Below, piece after piece: positions 7,331 to 14,404 of a stretch of DNA of 25,576 bases. The DNA is from an uncultured Lachnospiraceae bacterium (lineage in GTDB: Bacteria; Bacillota; Clostridia; Lachnospirales; Lachnospiraceae), in the NCBI GenBank assembly GCA_910587295.1, contig CAJULP010000083.1, forward strand, positions 1 through 25,576, given 5' to 3'. Each line of letters opens with the position of its first letter. The stretch's first letter is position 1. The translations under genes were made by a program, and so were the position numbers. The notes under the pieces are model-generated. The model saw only the letters and a list, made by a program, of their open reading frames with translations. It made no database searches and was not told the origin of the DNA.

Positions 7331-7849
7331 ATGACAGAACAGGAAAAATACATGAAGGAAGCCCTCAGGCAGGCGAAAAAAGCATATGATCTGGGTGAAG
7401 TTCCCATAGGCTGTGTGATCGTATACGAAGGGAAGATCATCGGAAGGGGATATAACAGCAGGAACACGGATAAAAACACCCTTGCCCATGCGGAGATCAC
7501 GGCGATCAACAAAGCCAGTAAAAAGATGGGCGACTGGCGGCTGGAAGGCTGTACGCTTTACGTGACGTTAGAGCCCTGCCAGATGTGCGCAGGGGCTATC
7601 ATACAGGCCAGGATTGATGAGGTGGTGATGGGTAGCATGAACCCCAAAGCGGGCTGCGGCGGCTCTATCCTGAATATTTTGGAGATGCCGGAATTTAACC
7701 ATCAGGCTAAGGTGGTCCGGGGAGTCCTGGAGGAGGAATGCTCCCGGATGCTCACTGACTTTTTTAAGGAGCTGCGGGTGCGCAACAAGCTGGAGAAGGA
7801 AGCTATTCGCTCACAATGTTCTGAACCCACGCCCCGCTCTTTACCATAA
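7331..7849 (+). CDS. tadA: tRNA-specific adenosine deaminase
   Basis: 172 residues. TadA converts the wobble adenosine of tRNA-Arg(ACG) to inosine. The zinc-dependent deaminase motif is complete: HAE at 53-55 (zinc His and catalytic Glu) and PCQMC at 82-86 (two zinc Cys). 'NPKAGCGGSILNIL' is the usual TadA element after the active site. GAGGG upstream supports ATG 7331. The last ~15 codons run past the stop codon of the convergent MATE gene, an overlap of 47 bp. In Bacillus tadA sits next to the SRP RNA gene and dnaX; here the SRP RNA gene is close but upstream on the opposite strand, and dnaX is 11 kb away. Confidence 0.95.
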   Translation: MTEQEKYMKEALRQAKKAYDLGEVPIGCVIVYEGKIIGRGYNSRNTDKNTLAHAEITAINKASKKMGDWRLEGCTLYVTLEPCQMCAGAIIQARIDEVVMGSMNPKAGCGGSILNILEMPEFNHQAKVVRGVLEEECSRMLTDFFKELRVRNKLEKEAIRSQCSEPTPRSLP

Positions 7850-9200
7850 AGAATCCTATGCAGACCTTGATGGACTCCGTAAACTGGACAAGGAAAAACA
7901 CAAGATAAATTGGTAACGTGGTATGCCTTGACAGGAAGAAGGCAAAGGGGATCATCACAACCCAGGTAAATACACTGTCAAACAAAAAGGTGATGACGGT
8001 CTTTCCTCCGGAACGGAGTGTAAAATAAGTACAGTGGGAAAAGGCGCAAAGGGGCATCACCGAAGCGGAAATGGCGATGAAGACCCTTGCAAGCTCCCGG
8101 ATGCTTTCTTCCGTATTATAAATAGAGGGGAAATATCTCCCAATGACCATCATAAACGCAGCCATGACCACGCAGCATCCGACGCTGAAAAAGATCATTT
8201 TGTTGTCCGCGTCTTTTGCTTCTTCCAGCTTGCCTGCCCCTAAAAACTGTCCTACCACAATGGAAATGCAGCCGCCAAGCTGGAGATAGACGATATTAAA
8301 CAGATTGGTGATGGTGGAAGAAATATTCTGCGCAGCCACCACCTCAAGGCCCCGGACAGCATAGCACTGTACGATCACGGTCATCCCGGAAGCCCAGAAC
8401 ATTTCGTTGAGCATAAGGGGTGTGCCTTTTATAAGGATATCCTTGCAGATACGGCCCGGGATGCCAAAGCTCTTGTAAGCGCCGATGATGTAGGGATTTC
8501 GTTCTTTGTTCCGGTGGGTCCATAATAAGACGATGCCGCATTCAATGAAGCGGGCAACCACTGTCGCGATAGCGGCTCCGGCTACCCCCATGGAAGGGAT
8601 GATGTCACCTACACCGAAGATAAGCGCATAGTCAAGGATCAGGTTTGTGATCACGGCAACAATACCCGCCAGCATGGGAACAAAGGTTTGCCCGGTCTCG
8701 CGGATAGAACTGATATAGGTCTGGCTTAAGGCAAAAGGAACAAGGCCAATGATCATGATCGCCAGATATTCTTTGCCGTAATTAAGGGCAAGGGTGATAT
8801 CCCCCACGCTTCCGGTGTCGTTTAGATATAAGGAAATAAGCTGGGTGTTGCAAAAGCTTAAGAGACATAAGGCAACAGCGGAAATGAGGGCGCTGGTGTA
8901 AAGCTTAAAACGAAAAGCGTACTTCTGCCCCTCATAGTCGCCCTTCCCGTAAAACTGCGTGCCAAAAATTCCGGCGCCGGAAACACCGCCGAAAATACAG
9001 ATATTAAATACAAACATAAGCTGGTTGACAATGGCGACACCGGACATTTGCTCGGTGCCGATCTGGCCTACCATAATGTTATCCAAAAAGCTTACGAAGC
9101 TTGTGATGGCGTTTTGGATGATCATAGGAACCGCAAGGGAAAGGACCCGGCGGTAAAACAGTTTATCCCCGATAAATTTTGACTTGAATTTCCTCCACAT
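7803..9200 (-). CDS. MATE family efflux transporter
   Basis: About 465 residues and roughly twelve membrane helices in two similar halves. The segments 'VLSLAVPMIIQNAITSFVSF' with 'NIMVGQIGTEQMSGVAIVNQ', and 'GTPLMLNEMFWASGMTV' in the second half, are typical of MATE exporters, which expel cationic drugs or metabolites using Na+ or H+ gradients. The substrate is not predictable. The first in-frame ATG (9239) coincides with the predicted transcription start, so I place the start at ATG 9200, where an AGGGAGA lies about 11 bases upstream. The gene is transcribed towards tadA and its stop lies inside the tadA 3' end. It is divergent from pncA, with both promoters packed into about 70 bp. Confidence 0.93.
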   Translation of the reverse strand: MWRKFKSKFIGDKLFYRRVLSLAVPMIIQNAITSFVSFLDNIMVGQIGTEQMSGVAIVNQLMFVFNICIFGGVSGAGIFGTQFYGKGDYEGQKYAFRFKLYTSALISAVALCLLSFCNTQLISLYLNDTGSVGDITLALNYGKEYLAIMIIGLVPFALSQTYISSIRETGQTFVPMLAGIVAVITNLILDYALIFGVGDIIPSMGVAGAAIATVVARFIECGIVLLWTHRNKERNPYIIGAYKSFGIPGRICKDILIKGTPLMLNEMFWASGMTVIVQCYAVRGLEVVAAQNISSTITNLFNIVYLQLGGCISIVVGQFLGAGKLEEAKDADNKMIFFSVGCCVVMAAFMMVIGRYFPSIYNTEESIRELARVFIAISASVMPLCAFSHCTYFTLRSGGKTVITFLFDSVFTWVVMIPFAFFLSRHTTLPIYLVFFLVQFTESIKVCIGFFMVKSGAWVQNIVSE

Positions 9201-9248
9201 GATAATCAATTTCTCCCTGAAAACGATTTTAATTGCCATAGTCAGACC

Positions 9249-9277
9249 ATTGTAATCAATCCTTGCAGGAAAGTCAA
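9249..9277 (-). promoter_or_regulatory. Promoter of the MATE gene
   Basis: On the minus strand: -35 TTGACT (9277-9272), 17-bp spacer, -10 TACAAT (9254-9249). The predicted start lies at about 9240, next to the first in-frame ATG, which supports initiation at 9200 instead. Confidence 0.75.
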
Positions 9278-9284
9278 GTTACGC

Positions 9285-9313
9285 TTTACGTTATTTGCAT
9301 AAACTGTTATAAT
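9285..9313 (+). promoter_or_regulatory. Promoter of pncA-pncB
   Basis: The -35 TTTACG (9285-9290, four of six consensus bases) is separated by 17 bp from a perfect -10 TATAAT (9308-9313). Transcription should start near 9320, just ahead of the leader hairpin and well before the GTG at 9400. Confidence 0.6.
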
Positions 9314-9340
9314 AATCCACAAGAACTTATTTGAATAGGC

Positions 9341-9381
9341 AAGGTGTAAAGTCAGCCAGTCAGGCGGCTTTGCACCTTTTT
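9341..9381 (+). promoter_or_regulatory. Terminator-like leader hairpin before pncA, possible attenuator
   Basis: An 11-bp stem pairs 9341-9351 with 9368-9378, with one G-U pair; GCC/GGC can form a second small stem inside. Five Ts follow (9377-9381). It therefore looks like an intrinsic terminator, but no plus-strand gene lies upstream for it to end. It starts about 20 nt after the predicted transcription start and ends just before the GGGAGGGG ribosome site. It may be an attenuator or a 5' stabilising hairpin. Confidence 0.6.
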
Positions 9382-9399
9382 GCAAAGGGAGGGGAAAGG

Positions 9400-9936
9400 G
9401 TGAAATATTTAATTGTAGTAGATATGCAAAACGACTTTATCACAGGAAGCCTTGGAACCAGGGAAGCACAGGCAATCCTGCCGGAGGTGGTTTCCAAAGC
9501 AGCCGGATATGAAGGACGGGTCATCTTTACAAGGGATACCCATGGGGAAGATTATCTGGACACCCAGGAAGGAAAGCTTCTGCCGGTAAAGCACTGTATT
9601 TGCGGTGAAGAGGGCTGGGAGTTAGCCGACGGGTTAAAAGAACTTGCTGGAAAGGATGGGAGCCGGGTTTACGATAAGCCGGCCTTTGGCTGCCGGGAGC
9701 TTGCGGAGGATTTGAAAAAGGAGCATGACAGTCAGCCGATCGAGGAGATTTTACTGTGCGGGCTCTGTACGGATATCTGTGTGATTTCCAATGCGCTTAT
9801 TTTGAAGGCCTTTCTGCCAGAAGTGCCGATCGCGGTAGATGCATCCTGCTGCGCCGGGGTGACGCCTGAAAGTCATCAAAATGCATTACTGGCAATGAAA
9901 ATGTGCCAGATTGATATCAAAAACAACGAGAAATAA
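9400..9936 (+). CDS. pncA: Nicotinamidase / cysteine hydrolase
   Basis: About 178 residues. Isochorismatase-fold cysteine hydrolase that probably turns nicotinamide into nicotinate and ammonia. The catalytic triad is visible: Asp 8 in VVDMQNDF, Lys 93 in 'YDKPAF' and nucleophile Cys 127 in 'GLCTDICV'. Likely metal ligands are Asp 46 and His 48 ('RDTH') and His 65 ('PVKHC'). The start is the GTG at 9400, preceded by GGGAGGGG; a TTG at 9331 lies in the leader hairpin region and would add unrelated residues. The gene 19 bp downstream is nicotinate phosphoribosyltransferase, which uses the product directly. This context favours nicotinamidase over the related biuret, ureidoacrylate or isochorismate hydrolases. 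Confidence 0.88.
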   Translation: MKYLIVVDMQNDFITGSLGTREAQAILPEVVSKAAGYEGRVIFTRDTHGEDYLDTQEGKLLPVKHCICGEEGWELADGLKELAGKDGSRVYDKPAFGCRELAEDLKKEHDSQPIEEILLCGLCTDICVISNALILKAFLPEVPIAVDASCCAGVTPESHQNALLAMKMCQIDIKNNEK

Positions 9937-9955
9937 TGAAGGAAGGGGAAAGCAG

Positions 9956-11416
9956 ATGAAGCACACCCAATTCAACGAAAGGAATATTTCCATGGTCATG
10001 GATATGTACGAGCTTACCATGTCCAACGGATATCTGAACAAGGAGTTCCAGGATACCATAGCGGTTTTTGACGTGTTTTACAGGAGTAACCCGGATCAGG
10101 CAGGTTTTGCGGTCTTTGCCGGGTTAGAGCAGGTGGTGGAGTATGTCCAAAACCTTCATTTCAGCCAGGAAGATATTGATTATCTGCGGTCTAAAAATCT
10201 GTTTACGGAAGAATTTCTGGATTATCTGCTGCATTTTAAATTCCGGGGGGATATTTACGCCATGCCGGAAGGAACTATCATGTATCCCAATGAGCCGATC
10301 ATGACGGTAGCGGCGCCCCTGATTGATGCCCAGCTGATCGAGACCGCTTTGCTTTTGGAGATCAACCATCAGTCGCTGATTGCTACGAAGACAAACCGGA
10401 TCGTGCGTGCGGCCGGGGGGAAGCCGGTATCGGATTTTGGAGCAAGGCGCGCTCATAATGTGGATGCTGCCGTTTATGGCGCAAGAGCCGCTTACATCGG
10501 CGGGGCATCTTCCACGGCAACGGTCCTGGCAGGGAAAATATTTGGAATCCCAATTTCCGGAACTATGGCGCATAGCTGGGTGATGTCTTTTGACAGCGAG
10601 TATGAGGCATTTAAGGCTTATGCGGAGAGTTATCCGGACGCAACGGTCCTTTTGGTGGATACCTATGATGTATTAAAAAGCGGTGTGCCCAATGCGATCC
10701 GTATCGCAAATGAAATTCTGATCCCCATGGGGAAACGGTTAAAAGGGATCCGGCTGGATTCCGGTGACCTTGCTTATTTATCAAAGGAAGCAAGGAAGCT
10801 TTTGGATGAGGCGCATCTTACGGACTGTATGATCGTGGCTTCAAACAGCCTGGATGAGTACACCATTGAATCCTTAAACCGGCAGGGGGCGATGCTGGAC
10901 AGTTACGGGGTAGGGGAGAAACTGATCACCTCATCCACAACGCCGGTGTTTGGGGCCGTGTATAAGCTGGTGGCAATTAACAAAAACGGAACTTTTGTTC
11001 CTAAGATTAAAATTTCTGAGACCGTTGAAAAGATAACCAATCCGGGAATCAAGGAAATATACCGGGTTTATGACCGGGAAGGAAAGGCAGTTGCGGATTA
11101 TCTGGCGGTGAAAGGGGAAGTGATCGATGCCGAAAAACCGGTGCGTTATGTGGATCCGGTGAATTACTGGAAGAACCGGTGCTTTGTGGACTGCACTTTT
11201 AAGCCGTTGCAAAAACAGATCTTCAAGGACGGAGAGCTGGTGTATGAGCTGCCTTCCTTAGAGGAGATCAAAAGTTACGTTCGGAACCAGCTGACTCATG
11301 AGATCTGGGAGGAGGAACAGAGGTTTGAAAATTCACACTCCCATTACATGGATATGAGTCCGGCAATGTTTGAACTGAAAATGGGTCTGTTACACGAAAG
11401 TAACAGACAAGAGTAA
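9956..11416 (+). CDS. pncB: Nicotinate phosphoribosyltransferase
   Basis: 486 residues. It joins nicotinate to PRPP to give nicotinate mononucleotide, the entry step of the Preiss-Handler route to NAD. The N-terminal 'MDMYELTMSNGYL', the phosphate-binding region with 'DFGARRAHN' (160-168), and 'SGTMAHSWVM' (201-210) with the histidine phosphorylated in this family (206) are all present. 'LDSGDLAYLSKEARKLLDE' further on is also family-typical. An in-frame ATG at 9911 lies inside pncA; ATG 9956 has AGGGGAAAG just upstream and matches the family start. The 19-bp gap to pncA makes an NAD-salvage operon. Confidence 0.95.
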   Translation: MKHTQFNERNISMVMDMYELTMSNGYLNKEFQDTIAVFDVFYRSNPDQAGFAVFAGLEQVVEYVQNLHFSQEDIDYLRSKNLFTEEFLDYLLHFKFRGDIYAMPEGTIMYPNEPIMTVAAPLIDAQLIETALLLEINHQSLIATKTNRIVRAAGGKPVSDFGARRAHNVDAAVYGARAAYIGGASSTATVLAGKIFGIPISGTMAHSWVMSFDSEYEAFKAYAESYPDATVLLVDTYDVLKSGVPNAIRIANEILIPMGKRLKGIRLDSGDLAYLSKEARKLLDEAHLTDCMIVASNSLDEYTIESLNRQGAMLDSYGVGEKLITSSTTPVFGAVYKLVAINKNGTFVPKIKISETVEKITNPGIKEIYRVYDREGKAVADYLAVKGEVIDAEKPVRYVDPVNYWKNRCFVDCTFKPLQKQIFKDGELVYELPSLEEIKSYVRNQLTHEIWEEEQRFENSHSHYMDMSPAMFELKMGLLHESNRQE

Positions 11417-11429
11417 ATATGGGGGATTA

Positions 11430-11453
11430 CTGTGAAAAATAAATTTTTCACAG
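11430..11453. repeat. Perfect 11-bp inverted repeat between pncB and the CUT1 operon
   Basis: CTGTGAAAAAT (11430-11440) and its exact inverse ATTTTTCACAG (11443-11453) are separated by two As. The T-stretch is inside the 3' arm rather than after it, so it is a poor intrinsic terminator. It could be an operator for the transporter operon downstream or a weak terminator for pncB. A second, imperfect hairpin follows at 11458-11477 (ATTTGTGC / GCCCAAAT, one mismatch). Confidence 0.5.
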
Positions 11454-11508
11454 ACATATTTGTGCTTGCGCCCAAATTTGCAGGCTTTTGAAAACATGGA
11501 GGATTGTT

Positions 11509-12633
11509 ATGGAAGTAGTATTGCAAAACCTGACGAAAAAGTTTCCCGGCCGTGACAGGAAACCCCGGGGGGATGTGATTGCGGTCAATGACTTTAACTT
11601 TGTAATACCGGACGGGAAGCTGATCGGGCTGTTAGGGCCGTCCGGGTGCGGCAAGAGCACTACTTTGCATTTGATCAGCGGCCTGCAAAAGCCTACCAGC
11701 GGCAAAATATTTTTTGGAGAGGATGACGTGACGGATCTGCCTCCGGAAAACAGGGGGATCGGGCTGGTGTTTCAAAATTACGCCCTTTATCCTCATCTGA
11801 CGGTGAAACAGAATATTTTGTTTCCCTTGCAGAATTTAAAGGGAAGGGACAAGCTCTCCAAAGAACAGATGCTGGAAAAAGTTTATGCGGCGGCAAAGCT
11901 TGTCCAGATAGATGAGTTGATGGATCGTAAGCCGCGGCAGCTTTCCGGCGGGCAGCAGCAGCGTGTTGCCATTGCCAGGGCATTGGTGAAGATGCCGGGA
12001 GTTTTATTGTTGGATGAGCCGTTATCCAACTTAGACGCAAGGCTGCGGCTGCAGACCAGGGAGGAGATCCGCAGGATCCAGAGGGAAACAAAGATCACAA
12101 CGATATTTGTGACCCACGACCAGGAAGAGGCCATGAGCATTTCTGACATGATCGTGGTGATGAAAGACGGGGTGGTCCAGCAGATTGGCAAGCCCCAGGA
12201 GGTTTATGACAGCCCGGAAAATCTGTTTGTTGCCAGGTTTTTAGGAACACCGCCCATCAATATTTTTAACGGGCAGATCAGGGATAAAATGCTTTATATC
12301 GGGAATGACGCCATTTTGCCGGTGGGTGATATTCCGGATGGGCCGGTGTATGTGGCTATCCGGCCGGAAGGGTTCCTGCCCGGAAAAGACGGGGCTTTTT
12401 GCTGTAGATTAAAGGGTGTGGAAGTGATGGGGCGGGATATCAGTGTGGTCTGTGAAAATGACGCATCCATAAGTACTGCAATCCGGGCAATCTTAGGAAC
12501 GGAAAGCAGGGTGGATACGTCAAAGCCTGAAATCCGCTTTGGGGTTCTTGCGCGGAAGGTGTTCCTGTTTGACAGGGAAACGGAAGAGAGGGTTTATTTT
12601 GAGGGGGATGGCCATGAAAAACAAGATAAGTAG
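11509..12633 (+). CDS. CUT1 sugar ABC transporter ATP-binding protein (operon-encoded)
   Basis: 374 residues. Walker A GPSGCGKST (43-51), signature LSGGQ (145-149), Walker B LLLDEP (166-171) and switch His 203 are intact. The C-terminal third is a TOBE-like region, as in UgpC and MalK. It is the second such ATPase in the window, but here it is linked to its own permeases and binding protein, so it is probably dedicated to them. Compared with the orphan copy it uses many AGG and CGG Arg codons and carries an extra basic loop between the first beta strands (residues 14-21). GGAGGA upstream supports ATG 11509 over the ATG at 11488. Its end overlaps the first permease by 20 bp, which suggests translational coupling. 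Confidence 0.93.
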   Translation: MEVVLQNLTKKFPGRDRKPRGDVIAVNDFNFVIPDGKLIGLLGPSGCGKSTTLHLISGLQKPTSGKIFFGEDDVTDLPPENRGIGLVFQNYALYPHLTVKQNILFPLQNLKGRDKLSKEQMLEKVYAAAKLVQIDELMDRKPRQLSGGQQQRVAIARALVKMPGVLLLDEPLSNLDARLRLQTREEIRRIQRETKITTIFVTHDQEEAMSISDMIVVMKDGVVQQIGKPQEVYDSPENLFVARFLGTPPINIFNGQIRDKMLYIGNDAILPVGDIPDGPVYVAIRPEGFLPGKDGAFCCRLKGVEVMGRDISVVCENDASISTAIRAILGTESRVDTSKPEIRFGVLARKVFLFDRETEERVYFEGDGHEKQDK

Positions 12634-13516
12634 CAGCGGCCTGAAAGCCTGGCTGTATCTTTTGCCTGCCCTGTTGTTTCTCGGGGTCTTTATGGTTTAC
12701 CCGCTGGTGGATGTTTTTATTTACTCTTTTGAGGAGGGGTACAATTCCGCATCCCAGACATATCTTGGGGTAGGCGCATACAATTATTCCTATGTGCTGC
12801 ACGATCCTTATTTTTTGCAGGCGGTAAAAAACACCTTTCTTCTGGTGGTGGTCACTGTGCCCTTATCGACCGGGATCGCACTTTTGATCTCCATGGGGTT
12901 ACATTCCATAAAGCCGTTGCGGGAGCTTTTCCAGACGATTTACTTTTTACCATATGTGACCAATACTCTGGCTGTTGGGCTGGTATTTATGATTCTGTTT
13001 AAAAAGACGGCCTATTCGGACGGACTGATCAACCTGCTGATCACATGGTTTGGCGGGGAAGGCGTGGATTTTATTGACGGTCCTTACTGGGCAAAAATGT
13101 TTGTGCTGTGTTTTTATACCATTTGGGTGGTGATGCCGTTTAAGATCTTGATCCTTACCAGTGCGTTATCTTCGGTGAATCAGGAATACTATCAGGCGGC
13201 GCAGGTGGACGGAACTTCCAAATTCCGGATTTTTATGCGGATCACTCTGCCTATGATCTCCCCTATGATCTTTTATCTGGTGATCACCGGGTTTATCGGT
13301 GCGTTTAAGGCTTACAGTGATGTGGTTGCATTGTTTGGAACAAACCTGAACGCGGCAGAAATGAACACCATCGTAGGGTATGTTTACGATATGCTGTACG
13401 GTGACAGCGGCGGTTATCCGTCCTATGCTTCGGCGGCGGCGATCATTTTGTTTGCGGTGGTCCTGACGATCACCTGCGTGAATTTGCTGATCAGCAATAA
13501 AAAGGTTCATTATTAG
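12614..13516 (+). CDS. CUT1 sugar ABC transporter permease (MalF/UgpA type)
   Basis: 300 residues with about six membrane segments; the first (12-38) contains 'AWLYLLPALLFLGVFMVYPL', the usual opening of MalF/UgpA-type permeases. The EAA loop that docks on the ATPase is at about 191-212, with the conserved Gly at 200 ('AAQVDGTS' and 'ITLPMI'). With the second permease it forms the membrane channel. I chose ATG 12614: GAGGGGG (12601-12607) abuts the ATG at 12608 too closely but is six bases from 12614. It overlaps the ATPase gene by 20 bp and precedes the second permease by 12 bp. Confidence 0.93.
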   Translation: MKNKISSSGLKAWLYLLPALLFLGVFMVYPLVDVFIYSFEEGYNSASQTYLGVGAYNYSYVLHDPYFLQAVKNTFLLVVVTVPLSTGIALLISMGLHSIKPLRELFQTIYFLPYVTNTLAVGLVFMILFKKTAYSDGLINLLITWFGGEGVDFIDGPYWAKMFVLCFYTIWVVMPFKILILTSALSSVNQEYYQAAQVDGTSKFRIFMRITLPMISPMIFYLVITGFIGAFKAYSDVVALFGTNLNAAEMNTIVGYVYDMLYGDSGGYPSYASAAAIILFAVVLTITCVNLLISNKKVHY

Positions 13517-13528
13517 AGGGCGGATGGC

Positions 13529-14404
13529 ATGGAAAATAAAACAGATTATGGCAGGATGGAACGGTCGGCTAAAACAAAAAAAATGGCGGGGAACGCAGTC
13601 ACCTATGTGCTGCTGGTTTTCTGGGCTCTTATCGTGTTGTTTCCTTTTTACTGGATGATCCTTACATCCGTAAAAAGCTACGGGGCGTACAATTCGGAAT
13701 ATATCCCGAAGTTTTTTACCTTATCGCCCACGCTGCGAAACTATGCGGATGCTTTTACGCAGGTTCCCTTGGGGAAATATCTGCTGAATACCACGATCTT
13801 TACCATAGTTACCACGGCGGTCATGCTGGTGGTCATTACGTTGGCGGCATTTGCGTTTGCAAGGCTTGATTTTAAGGGGAAAAATATTACGTTTGTGATC
13901 TTTCTTTCGCTGATGATGATCCCAAATGAGCTGGTGGTCATCACGAATTTCGTTACGGTGACGAACCTGGATATGCGCAACAGCTTCCCGGGGCTGATTC
14001 TGCCTTCGGTGATGTCGGTCTTTTATATATATCTTCTTAAGGAAAATTTTGAACAGATACCGGACAGCCTGTATTATGCGGCAAAGGTGGATGGAACCTC
14101 GGATCTGAAATATCTGCTTCGCGTGATGGTACCAATCTCCAAGCCCACTCTGATCACGATCATCATATTAAAAGTGATCGAATGTTGGAATTCTTACGTG
14201 TGGCCAAGGCTTATTACGGATGATCCAAACTATTTTCTTGTCTCAAACGGGATTCAGGAAATCCGTGAAAATGGTTTTGGGCGGGAAAACATTCCGGCTA
14301 TGATGGCAGCGGTGGTGGTGATTTCCCTTCCGCTTATCGCACTGTTTTTGGTCTTCCGGAATAAAGTGATGGAAGGCGTATCGAGGGGAGGAACGAAGGG
14401 ATGA
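13529..14404 (+). CDS. CUT1 sugar ABC transporter permease (MalG/UgpE type)
   Basis: 291 residues with about six membrane segments. 'VLFPFYWMILTSVKS' near residues 36-50 is the normal start of MalG/UgpE-type permeases, and the EAA loop is at about 181-202 ('LYYAAKVDGTSDL' and 'VMVPISKP'). It pairs with the upstream permease. The ATG at 13529 has AGGGCGG just upstream. Its stop codon overlaps the start of the binding-protein gene by 4 bp (ATGA), so the two are translationally coupled. Confidence 0.93.
   Translation: MENKTDYGRMERSAKTKKMAGNAVTYVLLVFWALIVLFPFYWMILTSVKSYGAYNSEYIPKFFTLSPTLRNYADAFTQVPLGKYLLNTTIFTIVTTAVMLVVITLAAFAFARLDFKGKNITFVIFLSLMMIPNELVVITNFVTVTNLDMRNSFPGLILPSVMSVFYIYLLKENFEQIPDSLYYAAKVDGTSDLKYLLRVMVPISKPTLITIIILKVIECWNSYVWPRLITDDPNYFLVSNGIQEIRENGFGRENIPAMMAAVVVISLPLIALFLVFRNKVMEGVSRGGTKG

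Noticed and set aside
9218..9231. CcpA cre-like site (TGAAAACGATTTTA) at the start of the MATE gene
   Set aside because: One mismatch to the degenerate consensus and it lies downstream of the MATE promoter; a 14-bp degenerate match is expected by chance in a window of this size.
9331..9399. Upstream TTG start of pncA
   Set aside because: It lies just before and within the leader hairpin and adds residues unlike the family; GTG 9400 has a strong ribosome site and matches the usual N-terminus.
11430..11453. CRP-type (TGTGA-N6-TCACA) or Rex-type (TTGTG-N8-CACAA) operator
   Set aside because: The half-sites are present but the spacing is far too long for either factor.
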